Positions 49,616-59,811 of a stretch of 59,811 nt of DNA are shown here, one piece after another. The position numbers and the translations under genes were made by a program. The notes under the pieces are model-generated. The model ran no database searches and was not told the DNA's origin. It saw only the letters and a list, made by a program, of their open reading frames with translations. This DNA comes from Prototheca cutis (Eukaryota > Chlorophyta > Trebouxiophyceae > Chlorellales > Chlorellaceae). Every line of letters starts with the position of its first letter. Within the stretch, counting starts at the first letter, position 1. The stretch is from positions 924,270-984,080 of the forward strand of contig BCIH01000010.1 in assembly GCA_002897115.2 (NCBI GenBank), in the 5' to 3' direction.

Positions 49616-50124
49616 ATGGACCCTCGCTACGCGGACCTGTATGCATGGATCGACACGCTCCCACTGAGTCGACCGAAGAGATCCTTCAATAGAGATTTTT
49701 CAGACGGAGGTAGATGGTGTTTTTGGTCCAGATTTCAGCAGGCGAGGCCTTGGAAGTGGGAGCCTGGACAACACTCTTGGTGCTCAGTTCCACAGGCCGA
49801 CAGATAACCCTCCATCTCCTCTTCCCATGCTGGCTTCGATCCATGCAGTCCTGGTGGCGGAGGTTGTTCATTACTACTATCCTAAACTGGTGCAGCTGCA
49901 CAACTACAGGCAAGGCTGGCGGATTGACATGTTGCTTGGGCCATTTGGAAGGTCCGAACAGGCATCGTCCATGGGCGAGTGTCCTGGTTGCCATTCTGAG
50001 AATGGACCCGAGCTGGTGAATTTTTCATCGTCCTTGTCACCGTGGATATTGCACACAGCAGATGAGTGAGTGCGTTGCTCTCTCGCCCCTGAATCCCCTC
50101 TCTCCTCTTTCTCCCCCGCCCTCA

Positions 50125-50206
<82 letters not shown>

Positions 50207-50900
50207 GATCTACGCTGTGCAGTTCTGCGAATGGGATGCAGAATAAGCAATACAACTGGGGCACTCTGAACCACAAGGTGTTTCGGGCACTTGGCATCAC
50301 ATTCACGCGACAACAGCTGGATGACGCGGCGACGGCAGTCCCTGGCGCAGCAGAGATCATCCTCACAGTCTTGCAGGCCAAACTGAACGAGCCAGGTGGC
50401 AAGGAGAACGGTGGAGCAGGCGCTGTGCGAGGGAATCTGAGTTTCACCCCCGCAGCAGCACAGCAGCCTGCCACCCCTGCCGGTGGGTTCCCAGTCCACG
50501 TGCCACGGGCCCCCGAGGGCCCCGGGGTTCCAGTCCCTGGTGGCGATGCTGCGTCACACCGGGCGGAGCCCAGTCTTAGTCACCTGAAACAGGAGAATGA
50601 GGTGAGGATGAGAGGCTTCCGTGGACATGTGGCGTATGGGAAATTATCCATTGCATGTGAATTGGGAGGAACATTCCAAAGACACACAGCATCCAAGCGT
50701 GGCGGGATCGAGATGCCGCTCGCTGCAAGGCCAACCTGTATCCTTGCACCGTCCTGCAGCTGCTTCGGATGAAGATCGAGACACTGGAAAAGCTAGTGAA
50801 GCTCAAGGACGCACAGATTCGGTCGCTGGCACAAAAAGTCACTGGCGCGAGGCAGACCCAGGCCGACGAACCCTTTGCAGAGCCCATGCTCTGTGCATGA
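49616..50900 (+). CDS. SPEF1: SPEF1/CLAMP-type calponin-homology microtubule protein
   Basis: SPEF1 (CLAMP) binds and bundles microtubules in the central apparatus of motile cilia and in polarised cells. Four exons, 49616-49709, 49849-49909, 50223-50601 and 50760-50900, give 224 residues, close to the 236 of human SPEF1. The calponin-homology domain shows LYAWIDTLPLSRPKRSFNRD, FSDGVLVAEVVHYYYPKLVQ, then LHNYSSANGMQNKQYNWGTL and NHKVFRALGITF. The C-terminus is the family coiled-coil signature LLRMKIETLEKLVKLKDAQI. The middle (residues about 115-175) is Pro/Gly/Ala-rich. Intron 2 has a GC donor and a 77-base CA repeat. It either serves real or cryptic flagella or has been kept for a cytoplasmic microtubule role. 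Confidence 0.92.
49910..50222 (+). other. GC-AG intron 2 of SPEF1 with CA microsatellite
   Basis: The donor is TACAG|GCAAGG and the acceptor CTGTGCAG|TTC. The join HNYSSANGMQNKQYNWG aligns without gaps to the HNY-PANS-QK--NWG block of SPEF1 proteins. A CA repeat (50127-50203) ends 19 nt before the acceptor. Confidence 0.87.
50127..50203 (+). repeat. CA dinucleotide repeat in SPEF1 intron 2
   Basis: About 38 uninterrupted CA units on the sense strand, just upstream of the 3' splice site. Confidence 0.92.
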
Positions 50901-51171
50901 CCATAAATGAACCTTTTTCCAGTGCACTACATATCTAACTGGAAATGGAAACAAACTGGTATGTGCATCATTGAACAAGGCATCCCCCTTGTCCTCAGTC
51001 CAGCACCAGCAAAGCACGCACGACACGAACGGCGATTCAAATTGTACCGTTCCCGATCCAAACCTAGCGGTGGTGCTCTTCTCGGCACCAGCGCGAGGAC
51101 AGCCGCTCCCCACAACTTCCAGCCCAGGAAGGTCTGGAGTCTATCATTTATATATTGCTCATCGAGCCAAC

Positions 51172-53789
51172 ATGGTGGGCTGGGTGGTGGCCAACTCGGT
51201 GGGCCAGGTGCCCGGCCCCGCGCTCAAGGGCCGACCGGCTGGCGATGCCACGCCCGGCCGGCAGGGTGGGTCCGTGATCAGCATGTACACGGGGCTGCCC
51301 TCCGGCGAGATTGCGATAGAAGAGTTTGAACAGGCGGCTCTGGACAGGCTGCGGGTGCTCAAGGGCCTGGAGGATCTGCAGGCCAAAGGCTTCCGGCCCG
51401 ACCAGATCGCGGACAAGGTGCTGGCCCTGGTCGATCAACACCTCAAGGCACGCCCGCGGGATTGGGAAGGGGCGCCGAGGGGTTTTGGCGGACAATGTGA
51501 CTGCATGGCCTTTGTTGTCTCGACGGAGACTGCAGTTCTGGGTGGGAGTGTGCCGCTGACGACTTGCGCTTGTACATGCAGCTGTTTTGTTTGTGCGCCG
51601 GGTAGCTGGCAGGATGGGAGGCACTGTGCAGCCACACTAGGCGATCTGTGCACTGCACACAGCCAAGAAGATGCAGGACCTGAAATTCAGTTTGTTTTGT
51701 TGTGAACCTCTGCCACGCGCAATGTCCAAACACCCCTCCAACATGCAGTGTGCCACGCGGGAGGCAACGGCTCGCAAGGACGTGGTCAGCCATCACGTGC
51801 TTCGCCTCGCGTACTGCCGGACGGAGGAGCTTCGACGGTGGTTCCTAGCACGCGAATGCGACTTATTCCGTGCTCGTTTCCGCACACTGCTCCCCAGCGA
51901 GCAGCGCGCCTTTATCGCCAGCGCTCGCCTGCCGTGCTCGCCGCTCGGCGCCGCCGAGTATGCCGAGGTGGCCGAGGGGTTAAGATCTGCCCTGGCCGCT
52001 GCCACAGGCAGTGCAGCGGCAGCCAACGCCATGTTGCAGGGCCCCGCGCCACACGAGGCATTTTTCAAGGTTCCCTTTGAGGCCGTGCCTGACCTGGTGG
52101 CTCAACGCCGCGTGTACTTGCGGGCAGGGCAGGCCTACGTCTCACGAGACCAAGCCGTCAGTCTAGCTGTCCAGCCCTTTCGGTCTCAGCTGAGCAAGGC
52201 GCTGGTGATGACGGCGCGTCGCTGGGCACAGGTGGTGGCACCCAGCGAGTCTGACCGCCTGACCCCCCTGGTGGAGTCACTCAGTTCTCGGTACTTGGGT
52301 CCAGACTACTCGGATCCCGAGAAGCGCGGCGTGACGGGGGCCGCAACCGCCGCCGACATTCCCCGTCTCGCCAGTGAATCTTTCCCCCTCTGCATGGTCA
52401 ACATGTACCAGGTATGCATTGATGGGGGAGGCGCAAGGTGGGAAAAGGGGGGAGTGGTTTCAACAACAATCCGAACAGGAATTTCCACCCGCTGCCGAGC
52501 CAACCAACCACCTCAACTTCACATGTCCAGGCACTGCATGAGACACACCATCTGCGGCATGATGGCCGGATGCAGTTGGGTCTGTTCTTAAAGGTACAGG
52601 GTTGTCCCGTAGGCGTGTGTGGGAAAACCATTGGTGGACAGATGTTCTTGTTTGCCATTGTCGCGCCTGGGCTGGCAGGACGGTGGGATGTCGATGCAAA
52701 CATCCTACGGCTGCATCCTTTGCCTGAGATTTTGCCCTGCAAAACTCCGGCAACTATCCCCCCCCCTTCCACCCACCCACACCCACACCCACAAACCCGT
52801 AGGGCATCGGGTTGCCGCTGGAGGAGGCGGTCCGGTTTTGGCGGGCAGAGATGGCGCAGACTGCACCCGGGGACAAATTCGACAAGGAGTATCTCTACAA
52901 TGTCCGACACAACTACGGAAAGGAGGGCAACCGTCGGGATTACACGCCCTATACCTGTGCAAAGATTATCGGCACCACGCCAGGAGTGGTATGTTGTGCC
53001 GTGTTTGCTGGTTTGGCGTTGTCTGGCTGCTTTCATGCGAGTCTTTCATTGTGGCCATGGGTCGTGGATCTATAGCGCTACACCGCATGGGCATCTCCCC
53101 CCCTTCCACTCTGGTCATCATATTGGATCAAAACAGGGCCAAGTGCATGGCTGCCCATTCAAGACCTTTAACCAAGACTCGTTGCGTGCAGCACTGTCCC
53201 GACTCCAGGCGAGGGGTCTGGATTTTCGTCTGACTGGGGGGAGGTCTCAGAGCTGATTCTTGTCGGTCTGCGTTCAAAGTGCTGGGTGTGCATGAATCCC
53301 ACCTTAAACCCCCGAAAATGAATAGGTGAGCACCGGAAAAGTGGAAGAGGCAGTGGCAAAGGCCAAGGCTGGGCATTACCAGCTGGCGTGCGCCGCCACA
53401 TGGGAAGGCAAGCATGGCTGCTCCTGCGAATCTGGCATCAATCACCCAAACCAGGTCAGTCTGCTGACATAAATGGAAGAAGCATGAGCACTATGGGGAG
53501 TGACGTGGCTTGGCTGCATGCGTGGGGCTGCCTGCGAGTTTCTCCGTCTCTGTGGTTGACCCTGGAGCGATGGATCTATTTTTTTCTCAAACTCCCCCCA
53601 CCTCCCAAAAAATCCTGCTTGCAGTACTTTGAGGAGAGCAGGAAGACACTGCAGCCTGCAGAAGGCTCACAACGAACGAATGCTGGCATGCCACAGACGC
53701 CTGCTGCAGCTGGCGACCATCGGCCGGAAGCGTTCACGCCTGCGAGCACAGGCGGCCTCCCACCCACCAAGACACCTCGACACGTCTGA
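51172..53789 (+). CDS. PRIM2: DNA primase large subunit (PRIM2/PriL)
   Basis: This is the [4Fe-4S]-binding large subunit of the DNA polymerase alpha-primase complex. Seven exons, 51172-51447, 51749-52411, 52531-52593, 52803-52988, 53137-53208, 53326-53454 and 53625-53789, give 517 residues (human: 509). Blocks: EIAIEEFEQAALDRLRVLKG, HHVLRLAYCRTEELRRWFLA, VPFEAVPDLVAQRRVYLRAG, ALHETHHLRHDGRMQLGLFL and DKFDKEYLYNVRHNYGKEGN. All four cluster cysteines are present: FPLCM, YTPYTC, HGCPF and the CSCES-GINHPNQ region. The N-terminal 40 residues are divergent. Two introns (after 51447 and 53208) appear to use GC donors; the second is required by frame. Confidence 0.95.
51448..51748 (+). other. Possible GC-AG intron 1 of PRIM2
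   Basis: The donor is CTCAAG|GCACGC and the acceptor ACATGCAG|TGT, both phase 0. The reading frame stays open through most of this segment, so other splice choices remain possible. Confidence 0.45.
53209..53325 (+). other. GC-AG intron 5 of PRIM2
   Basis: The donor is CTCCAG|GCGAGG and the acceptor GAATAG|GTG, phase 0 on both sides. The join LSRLQ-VSTGKVEEAV-HYQLAC fits primase spacing. All nearby GT sites have the wrong phase. Confidence 0.78.
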
Positions 53790-54113
53790 AACAGCTCACT
53801 TTTCTGCTTGCCTGCCTCCAAAACCTGAGTGTATTGACCTGGCATGAACCAGCTGCTGTATTTGAAGAAGTCCATGGCGTTGTGGATGTCAGGGCCAGGT
53901 GATCGCCCCCCCTGAGGATGGAGAAAATGTTGTGGATGGGTTCCACAGGTCCGTGCCGTGGGTAAGCGATCAGTACCCGTCGAATGCCGCTCATCCATTC
54001 CACATCCTGACAGAGCAATGCGTTGTCGTTTTGGTAACAGGAATTCACGTTGATACACATTTACGAAGGTACCTTGAGGGCGGGCGAGGAGTGGGGGCGC
54101 TGTTCCCAGGGCG
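53790..54113. promoter_or_regulatory. Tandem spacer between PRIM2 and SAP18
   Basis: This 324-bp region holds the 3' UTR of PRIM2 and the SAP18 promoter. Nothing else is recognised. Confidence 0.45.
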
Positions 54114-55330
54114 ATGGGCAGGCGGAACAGGCATGGTCGTGGCTTTGCTGGCGGTCAGGACTTTGGCAGACGCGATGTCGGCTTTCGTCCAATGCATGAT
54201 GGTCGCATGGGCGGGCCTGCTGGCATTTCAGACAGGCTAGGACCTCATCCCAGCGGTCCCCCGGCAGCGGCACTCCAGAGCAAGCCCGCTGTGAGATCAG
54301 CGGCCATTGCCGTCCCAGCGGAGCCTCTCGTGGATAGGGAGAAGGTGCTTGTGTTGGGGGTTGGCAGGATCATCGCGAGCATCACGTGGAAGAGCATGTG
54401 TAACCATGCATTCCCTGTGCAGCTGCTCGCATGAGTGCGCCAGTGTCCACACCATGAAGGGTGCCACCTGACCGCGCCATCATTTCGATTGTCCGCACTG
54501 GACGCACCCCTTTTTCTGCAGACATGCCCATTCCTGCTGCGAATGTTCCCCAAGGTGCGATGGCCCTGGACTGGGCTGCTGTTGGGGGGTTGGGCGGTGG
54601 GACGAGGCTTGATGGCTGGCCCCGGCATGCACGTGGAGAGTGCACGTGTCTGTCAGGCTGGAGGCTGAACCGCCGCGGTCAAAAGCTTACAGCCCACACT
54701 GCCATGCCTGCGCTTTCAGCTGGGAGCGCACCACATGCTGGAGGACTTTGGGCGGCGGGGCGAAGAGCCCAAGGACCAAATCCAGGTGTACACCTGGCTG
54801 GACGCCACGCTCCGGTGCGCTTGTTTGTCCCCGGGGTATTTGGTTGGATTTGCGTGGTTAGGGGGACTTGGACAAGGGAAGGGGCTCTGCATGCTGTCCA
54901 TCCACTGACACATGGCAGCAGGGGACCGAGCGCTCGAAGCACCATACACTCCATGTGACGCAGCGAAATCTGTGATCTGATCAAGGAGGTGCACCCAGTC
55001 GCGCGGCGGGCAACGACCCGCCTGTCCTTTGCCTTAGTCTACCCGGATCGGAGAGGCCGGAACGTCCTTCGACACGTGAGCCTTTCGAGGGCATGCGTTG
55101 TCGGTCACATTGGCGTTCAAGGGTGTCTTTGGCGATGGGGCACATGCTCAGGCTCAGGCTGCCGAATCAACAGACAGCCGTGCTTGGAACCAACCCCCCA
55201 ATTCATGCTGGCCATGCACACACCACAGGTTGGAACCGTGCACTCGACGCGACTGGGCGAGGACGACACCAGGACACTCAAGTCGGTCAACTTTCAGATC
55301 GGCGACTTTATTGACATCGCCATATATTAA
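54114..55330 (+). CDS. SAP18: SAP18, Sin3-associated polypeptide
   Basis: SAP18 links the Sin3 histone deacetylase complex and, in the ASAP complex with RNPS1 and Acinus, the exon-junction/splicing machinery. Five exons, 54114-54344, 54522-54554, 54720-54814, 54964-55075 and 55229-55330, give 190 residues. The ubiquitin-like SAP18 fold reads LVDREKTCPFLLRMFPK, HHMLEDFGRRGEEPKDQIQV, YTWLDATLREICDLIKEVHP, RLSFALVYPDRRGRNVLRHV and SVNFQIGDFIDIAIY. The first exon adds a Gly/Arg-rich N-terminus (MGRRNRHGRGFAGG), as in plant SAP18. A TGTAA signal starts four bases after the stop (55334-55338). Confidence 0.96.
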
Positions 55331-55678
55331 CAGTGTAACACAGCGCATGCCTATGCTTGGGACTCTCAAGAAAGGGGGCCCCGGGGAGGGGGACGGACAA
55401 GGACAAGGGCAGGCAAGGACAGGCAAGGGCAGCCTGCACGCCGTCCCTGAAGTGGATCCGGCCAGAGCATGTGGCATCTGTGGTACATACAACAGCGGCA
55501 AAGCAGACCCACTCCCGCGAACACGTTCCCTCGGTTGGTTGGAGAGGATGGGGAGGGGGGATACCGCTGTGGCTGGGGTAGAGAAACGGAGACCACCTCT
55601 CAGCAATGGTTGAGGGTACAATTCAACAAGGTTCTGGGTGCCTGGTCTGGAAAAAAATTGAAGATGTTGGGGGCAAGG
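55331..55678. other. Convergent spacer between SAP18 and the WD40 gene
   Basis: This 348-bp stretch lies between two 3' ends and includes the SAP18 TGTAA signal. It has a purine-rich stretch near 55385-55430 (GGACAAGG-like repeats). No gene. Confidence 0.5.
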
Positions 55679-57018
55679 TCACATGAACACCAGCGAGTCC
55701 CGGCGCTTGTAGTACTGGATGACCGAAGAGTAGTGCAGATCCGCCACAGCAATGTTGAGAGCAGCGCCGCCGGGAACAAACGCGATGCCCGCCAATTCGC
55801 CAAACAGATCAATCACCTGCGACCGGCGGTACCTGCGGGGTTGGAGCATAATGAAGAGGGGTAGATGCTAAGAAAGTGCGCAGAGGGGAGGTGGGACAAG
55901 CATCGTTCGAGCCAGGCATCCAATGAGAAAAGGGTTAGACATGCAGGGAAGGCGGTGGGCCACATCTCGAGGTTTGCCGCGGGGCCCTCCACACGCTGAA
56001 AACCCACCCGGCAGAGGCGTCAAAAACCGTGACGAAATCTGCGGGCTCGGCAGCTGCCAGGAAGCTGCCACAGTCGGAGAAGCGCAGACTGCGGATGGCG
56101 CCGCCGTTTGAGAGCAAGAGTGCCAGGCACCGGCTCGGCATCCGCAGGTCGTGCACCCTTGTAGTACAGTCCTGTGAGTGCAGAATGGGGTTGAGCAATG
56201 CGCGTCGATGCCTGGCACGGCATACATGCCTTGTTACCATCGCCCTTGCATCACAATCAAACCCCGGACCTGGTTTCCCGTGGCGAGTACGTGGCCGTCC
56301 GGGTGCCAAGCGGCCGCAAAGGAAAAGTCGACGTGCCCTCCCGCGAGTTTCACCGCGGGGCGCATGCCGCGCTGCCCGGGGTCAAACACCAGCGCGGCAG
56401 GGTCGTCGCCGACAGAACACAGCAGGCGCCCGCCCGGCTGCACCACCGTTGTGTTGACCGCCCAGGGCAGCTGGTGCGTCCTGCCGAGCGGGGGGATTTG
56501 GGTGTGGTGTTTGGTGGCTGGCGATATGATGCGTGTGGGTGGGGAAGGAGTTCAAAGGACAGACAGACTCAAATGCGGGGGAGACGTCGTTGCCACGCTG
56601 TCCCGCGAGCTGCCTTCTCACTCAATCAACGCCCAAGCAGGCACCTTCACACACCCGACTGTTTGGAAGGTGGAGGCATCGAGGATGCGGACGCATTCGT
56701 CGTTGTTGGAACAGAGGACGTACGTTGCACCCGACCGGCCACGGGCAATCTCGATGGCGTTGGTGATGCCATTCTCGCTTTCTGTCACACGCCCGCTGTG
56801 GCAAAACTCTTCCTCGGCGCCCAGTCGTCGAACTACAAGTTCTCCCGCAAAGCCACCACCCGCAGCGAGGCCGTGTCGCACGCAGGCAGTGCACACCTGC
56901 GCCGGCCCGATGCCTGGCGCCCCAGGCGCCCCGATGCCCCCGCCGACGTCCATTACCTGAGTTTTGCACGCGCGTGTGTGTGCGTGTGTGTTGGGGGGGG
57001 GGGGGGGGGGGGGGGGGG

Positions 57019-57065
<47 letters not shown>

Positions 57066-58155
57066 GTGAGTGCCATGTTAGGACGGTACATGAGCATCTC
57101 AGCCATGCAGCACACCAGTGCAGGCATCAAAGCCCTGCAGCACCCAAGCCGACGCGCACCACGCTGGCGCGCCGGGTGCATGTGTTGAAGCTGGTGACGC
57201 GATTTTGATAGACCGTGTACATGTCAGTGGGCGTCGGGCACCACAACAGGTTGCGCAGCTGAAAATGCACGATCGTCGACCGCAGCTTGCGCCAGTTGCG
57301 GTGGAATGTGTACAGCTCCGCAGACTGCATTCGGGGGGGGGGGGGGGGGGGGGGGGGGCATGTAGCAGTAGTCACTGCGGGTGGCATTCGCATGCACAAC
57401 CCAGCCCCCCATTCGTTGTGTGTCCATGCTCACTCACAAGCACGAGATTCTACGTACGGAATCCCAGCCACGGAACGCCCGCATCCAACGAGAATCCCAA
57501 AGCACTCCTCACCGAATCCACTTGGAGGGCCTCCTTGCGAAGCCGGGGCTTGGCAGCCGTCACCTCCTCCTCCCTGTTGAAATACGTCCGATACTGCTGC
57601 TCCCGGATAATCTGCACCAGCATGATGCATTGGGAGGAGCAGGAGTCAGGAGTTCGTGTGCAAGGCGCACCCAGCGCTGCACCCCGCCCAATGAACCCTA
57701 ATGTCCTGTGTGCTGCCGCCGCAGAAGCACACCCACTGTGCATGCTACCCTCACAGCACAGTCTTTACCCTGTAATCTTCTCGTGTGTAGGGCGTTGAGC
57801 TCCAGGTGATGCCCTGAAAGTCCCTCGTCCCAGCCCGAACGTGCTCGGCCGTGGTATCTTGGGCGTCTTCTTCTTCCTCCTCCAGCACCTGCGAGCGCGA
57901 TGTGCGCACTGCCTTGCTTCGTGCACGCCTCTAGAACTGCAATTATGTATCCAAATCCTTCACGAATCGGGGCCGGCACACGCTGGCGCGCGGAAGGCTT
58001 GCGATTGCCAGCGCCACACAGGTTCCCGGCAGCACTCTTACCTCTACCAGCAAGTTTGGCCGGCCCGGCCACTCCTGCTCCTCTTTCGCCTCATTCTCCA
58101 CCTCCGTGTGCATGGAATCTACTTCATCCACGCGTGACAAGGCCGTCGCCGCCAT
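55679..58155 (-). CDS. WD40-repeat protein of the At1g36070/At1g78070 family (function unknown)
   Basis: It matches a conserved but poorly characterised WD40 family shared by plants and fungi. The first four exons, 58155-58042, 57888-57769, 57611-57522 and 57324-57160, join in frame, followed by one from 56956 and three more. Landmarks: an acidic N-terminus (MAATALSRVDEVDSMHTEVE), DFQGITWSSTPYTREDYR, FHRNWRKLRSTIVHFQLRNL (the family hallmark), LAAGGGFAGELVVRRL, NGITNAIEIARG, CSNNDECVRILDASTFQTVG, GGHVDFSFAAAWHPDGHVLA, SLRFSDCGSFLAAAEPADFV and SVIQYYKRRDSLVFM at the end. Three introns have extreme C tracts on the sense strand. The protein is probably cytosolic or nuclear, with a seven-bladed propeller. 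Confidence 0.9.
56993..57064 (-). repeat. About 70-base C tract (sense) in the WD40 gene
   Basis: The plus strand is G from 56993 to 57064, interrupted once by TT at 57019-57020. The tract ends 35 nt before the acceptor at 56957, and a CA-rich stretch follows on the sense strand. Confidence 0.88.
57333..57358 (-). repeat. 26-base C homopolymer (sense) directly before an acceptor
   Basis: The plus strand is G from 57333 to 57358. On the sense strand this C-run is followed by GAATGCAG and the exon at 57324, so it is the polypyrimidine tract itself. Confidence 0.88.
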
Positions 58156-58562
58156 CGAATTCGGCGTGCGCTGCGACCAGGCACGCCCTGCCGAGCGACC
58201 TTCTCCTGGCTTCCCTCACGGCACAGACTTTCGGGACGCGCCCATGAGCCGGGCAAAGCTCGGTGGGCAACTTCGACCTTCTAATATTGAATTTACCAAT
58301 GGAAAACAGATGGGACTGCGGTAAAGAAGGCAGGAGATGGCCTTGTACTGCACCGTGTTGATCTCGGCGCACGTTCCGAGTTTGCATCCATTGCCGGAGC
58401 CGGGGGAGGCATTGGCGAATCGCGTTCTGCCGTCAGGCGCACCCCTGCTTCCCACACAGAACCTCAACATCTGCCTCAGGTCACGAACACACCATGGATG
58501 CTCAGCCTGAGTCCCTATTTCCTCGATCCTTTCATTACATTCCACCACGCCCCTAGGCCAGC
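58156..58562. promoter_or_regulatory. Tandem spacer between arginyl-tRNA synthetase and the WD40 gene
   Basis: Both neighbours are on the minus strand, so this 407-bp region holds the 3' UTR of the synthetase and the promoter of the WD40 gene. An AT-rich patch lies at 58275-58300. Confidence 0.45.
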
Positions 58563-59811
58563 TCAGATGCGGTAGAGGGGGGTGATGCCCAGGAGCTGGA
58601 AGCATTGGCGCATGACAACGGCAGTGGCCTCGCACAGCAGCAGCCGCGAGTCTTCCTCGGCGCTCCCAATCACCTGGCACTCGGTGTAGAACTGGTTGAA
58701 CACACCTGCAGCAAGGCACAAAGGTGGTGGTGGTACCTTTTCTGGGGGGGAGGGAGGTGGCGGTTCCGGTCTTGGCTCAAGTCCCCCCCAGCACCCAGGG
58801 GGTCGTCACCACCACAGGCCCACATTAAAAAAAACAGAGAAGACCCGGCTTGTCAGCTAGAAGGGAGCTGCTTACCCGACAGGTCGTACAGGTACGTGGT
58901 CAGGCGGTTGGGCGACAGGTCGGCCAGCAGCTCGTCGACGGCCTCTGCATGGATAGGGGTGTTCAGAGCAATCCATTTTCTCATCGGCTAACGAGCGTCT
59001 GAGCAGATCACGCGACTGCACATTCCCTACTCTGTGGCGCCCCTCTTCTCTTGGGCTGCAACTGCCATGAGCAAAGCAACCGGGGGACAAGCACAGTCAA
59101 CCCGCACTTGCCCATACACCCACCCAGCCTACCAGCCAGCCCAACCCCTCCCAAGAACCCTGCGCACCTCCAAAGCGGCTGACGTGCAGGGCGAGGGCAC
59201 GCTCGTGCTCGGTGTCCAACGTGATGGTCGCGGTGCGTGCCACCTCAGCAATGTCCTTGTTCGCCTTGCGCACAATGGACGCGATGCGCGCGTGCGCGTA
59301 CAGCAAGTACACCGCCGTGTCGCCCTGACGGTGTGTGTTGTCGTGGCGGGGAGGGTGGTTAGTCATCACCTTCGTAGTTTGGGCAGCGATCGCATAGTCC
59401 GCCTACACCATGACCAAGGCACAGCCACAGAAAGCTCGAACCCCCCCTCCCAACACAAAAAAATCCACAGACGGACAAACCTGCATGCTGAGCATTTCGT
59501 TGTAGCTGAAGCGGTAGTTGGTGAGGCGATTGTTCTTGAGGTCGGCGTATTTCACGGCGCCGTAGCCCATGGCCGAGGAGGCCTCCTCCATCTCCTCCTC
59601 CGAGATGTCTGGCCGGCGCTCCTTGATGGTGCTCTGGCACCGGGCCTTGGCCTCGTCCAGCAGCTCCACCAGGCGCACCGTGTCACCAGACCGAGACTTG
59701 AACTTCTTGCCGTCCTCACCCATCACAAGCCCAAACCCGACATGGTCAATCTTCACCTCCCGGTCAGCAGGGTGGTAGCCCGCGCGCTTGCCCGCAGCAA
59801 AGATCTTTTTT
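58563..59811 (-). CDS. ArgRS: Arginyl-tRNA synthetase, C-terminal part (gene continues past the right edge)
   Basis: This class I aminoacyl-tRNA synthetase charges tRNA-Arg. The window holds the end of the catalytic core and the anticodon-binding domain. Blocks: VKIDHVGFGLVMGEDGKKFK then SRSGDTVRL (the degenerate KMSKS-like loop of eukaryotic ArgRS), ERRPDISEEEMEEASSAMGY, GAVKYADLKNNRLTNYRFSY, GDTAVYLLYAHARIASIVRK, DELLADLSPNRLTTYLYDLS and VFNQFYTECQVIGSAEEDSR, ending QLLGITPLYRI. At least four exons are visible with GT-AG introns. The first visible bases read KIFAAGKRAGY, so the N-terminus and HIGH motif lie outside. Plants use one gene for cytosol and organelles; whether that holds here cannot be seen. 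Confidence 0.95.

Noticed and set aside
53734..54060. Minus-strand frame between PRIM2 and SAP18
   Set aside because: It overlaps the last PRIM2 exon, has no family similarity and no supporting splice structure.

Overview
The window reads as nuclear DNA of a green alga, most likely a compact, GC-rich trebouxiophyte of the Chlorella/Auxenochlorella kind; the genus is inference. The evidence is: intron-rich eukaryotic genes packed about one per 2.8 kb; a fused DHFR-thymidylate synthase; plant-lineage plastid proteins (SecA2-like translocase, AKR2-like outer-envelope chaperone, parvulin-rhodanese STR12-like protein, a cyanobacterial/plant metallophosphoesterase); a plant-type NPK1/ANP MAPKKK; a plant-type ALDH10; and TGTAA, the usual green-algal poly(A) signal, just after several stops. 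A SPEF1/CLAMP homologue, absent from flowering plants, argues for an alga. Scattered N bases indicate draft sequence.

Layout, left to right: 5'-truncated-at-window membrane protein (-, <1-1157); DHFR-TS (+, 1584-4136); spliceosomal cyclophilin PPIH (-, 4272-5641); mitochondrial NFU1 (-, 6044-7481); soluble ABC ATPase CAF16/ABCI (+, 7804-9089); metallophosphoesterase (-, 9324-11319); SecA2-like translocase (+, 11584-18278); TFIIIC 90-kDa-type subunit (-, 18667-24004); AKR2 (+, 24493-26775); ALDH10 ending in SKL (-, 27407-29737); STR12-like protein (+, 29951-31363); GPP/GS1-type HAD phosphatase (+, 31757-33276); DNAJC11/OWL1 (-, 33656-37665); MAPKKK (+, 38165-43506); unknown type I membrane protein (-, 44057-45661); ARF1 (+, 46543-47778); a doubtful small membrane protein (-, 48161-48763); SPEF1 (+, 49616-50900); DNA primase large subunit (+, 51172-53789); SAP18 (+, 54114-55330); WD40 protein of the At1g36070 family (-, 55679-58155); arginyl-tRNA synthetase (-, 58563->59811).

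The genes form no operon or obvious pathway. They are housekeeping and organelle genes in divergent and convergent pairs with short spacers. Loose themes are organelle protein targeting (SecA2, AKR2, DNAJC11), Fe-S biology (NFU1 and the Fe-S-binding primase subunit) and compatible-solute or stress metabolism (ALDH10, GPP, MAPKKK).

The most unusual signals are in the introns. First, GC-AG introns are over-represented: five are forced by protein alignment or reading frame and two more are likely. Second, long homopolymer and dinucleotide tracts are confined to introns and strand-polarised, with sense C-runs or CA-repeats before 3' splice sites and G-runs or TG-repeats after 5' splice sites. Third, a perfect 20-bp inverted repeat lies at the 3' end of the SecA2 gene. 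At protein level, the notable points are a MAPKKK with an N-myristoylation/palmitoylation-type N-terminus, a SecA2-like protein with a rewritten helicase motif, and two or three membrane proteins I cannot assign.
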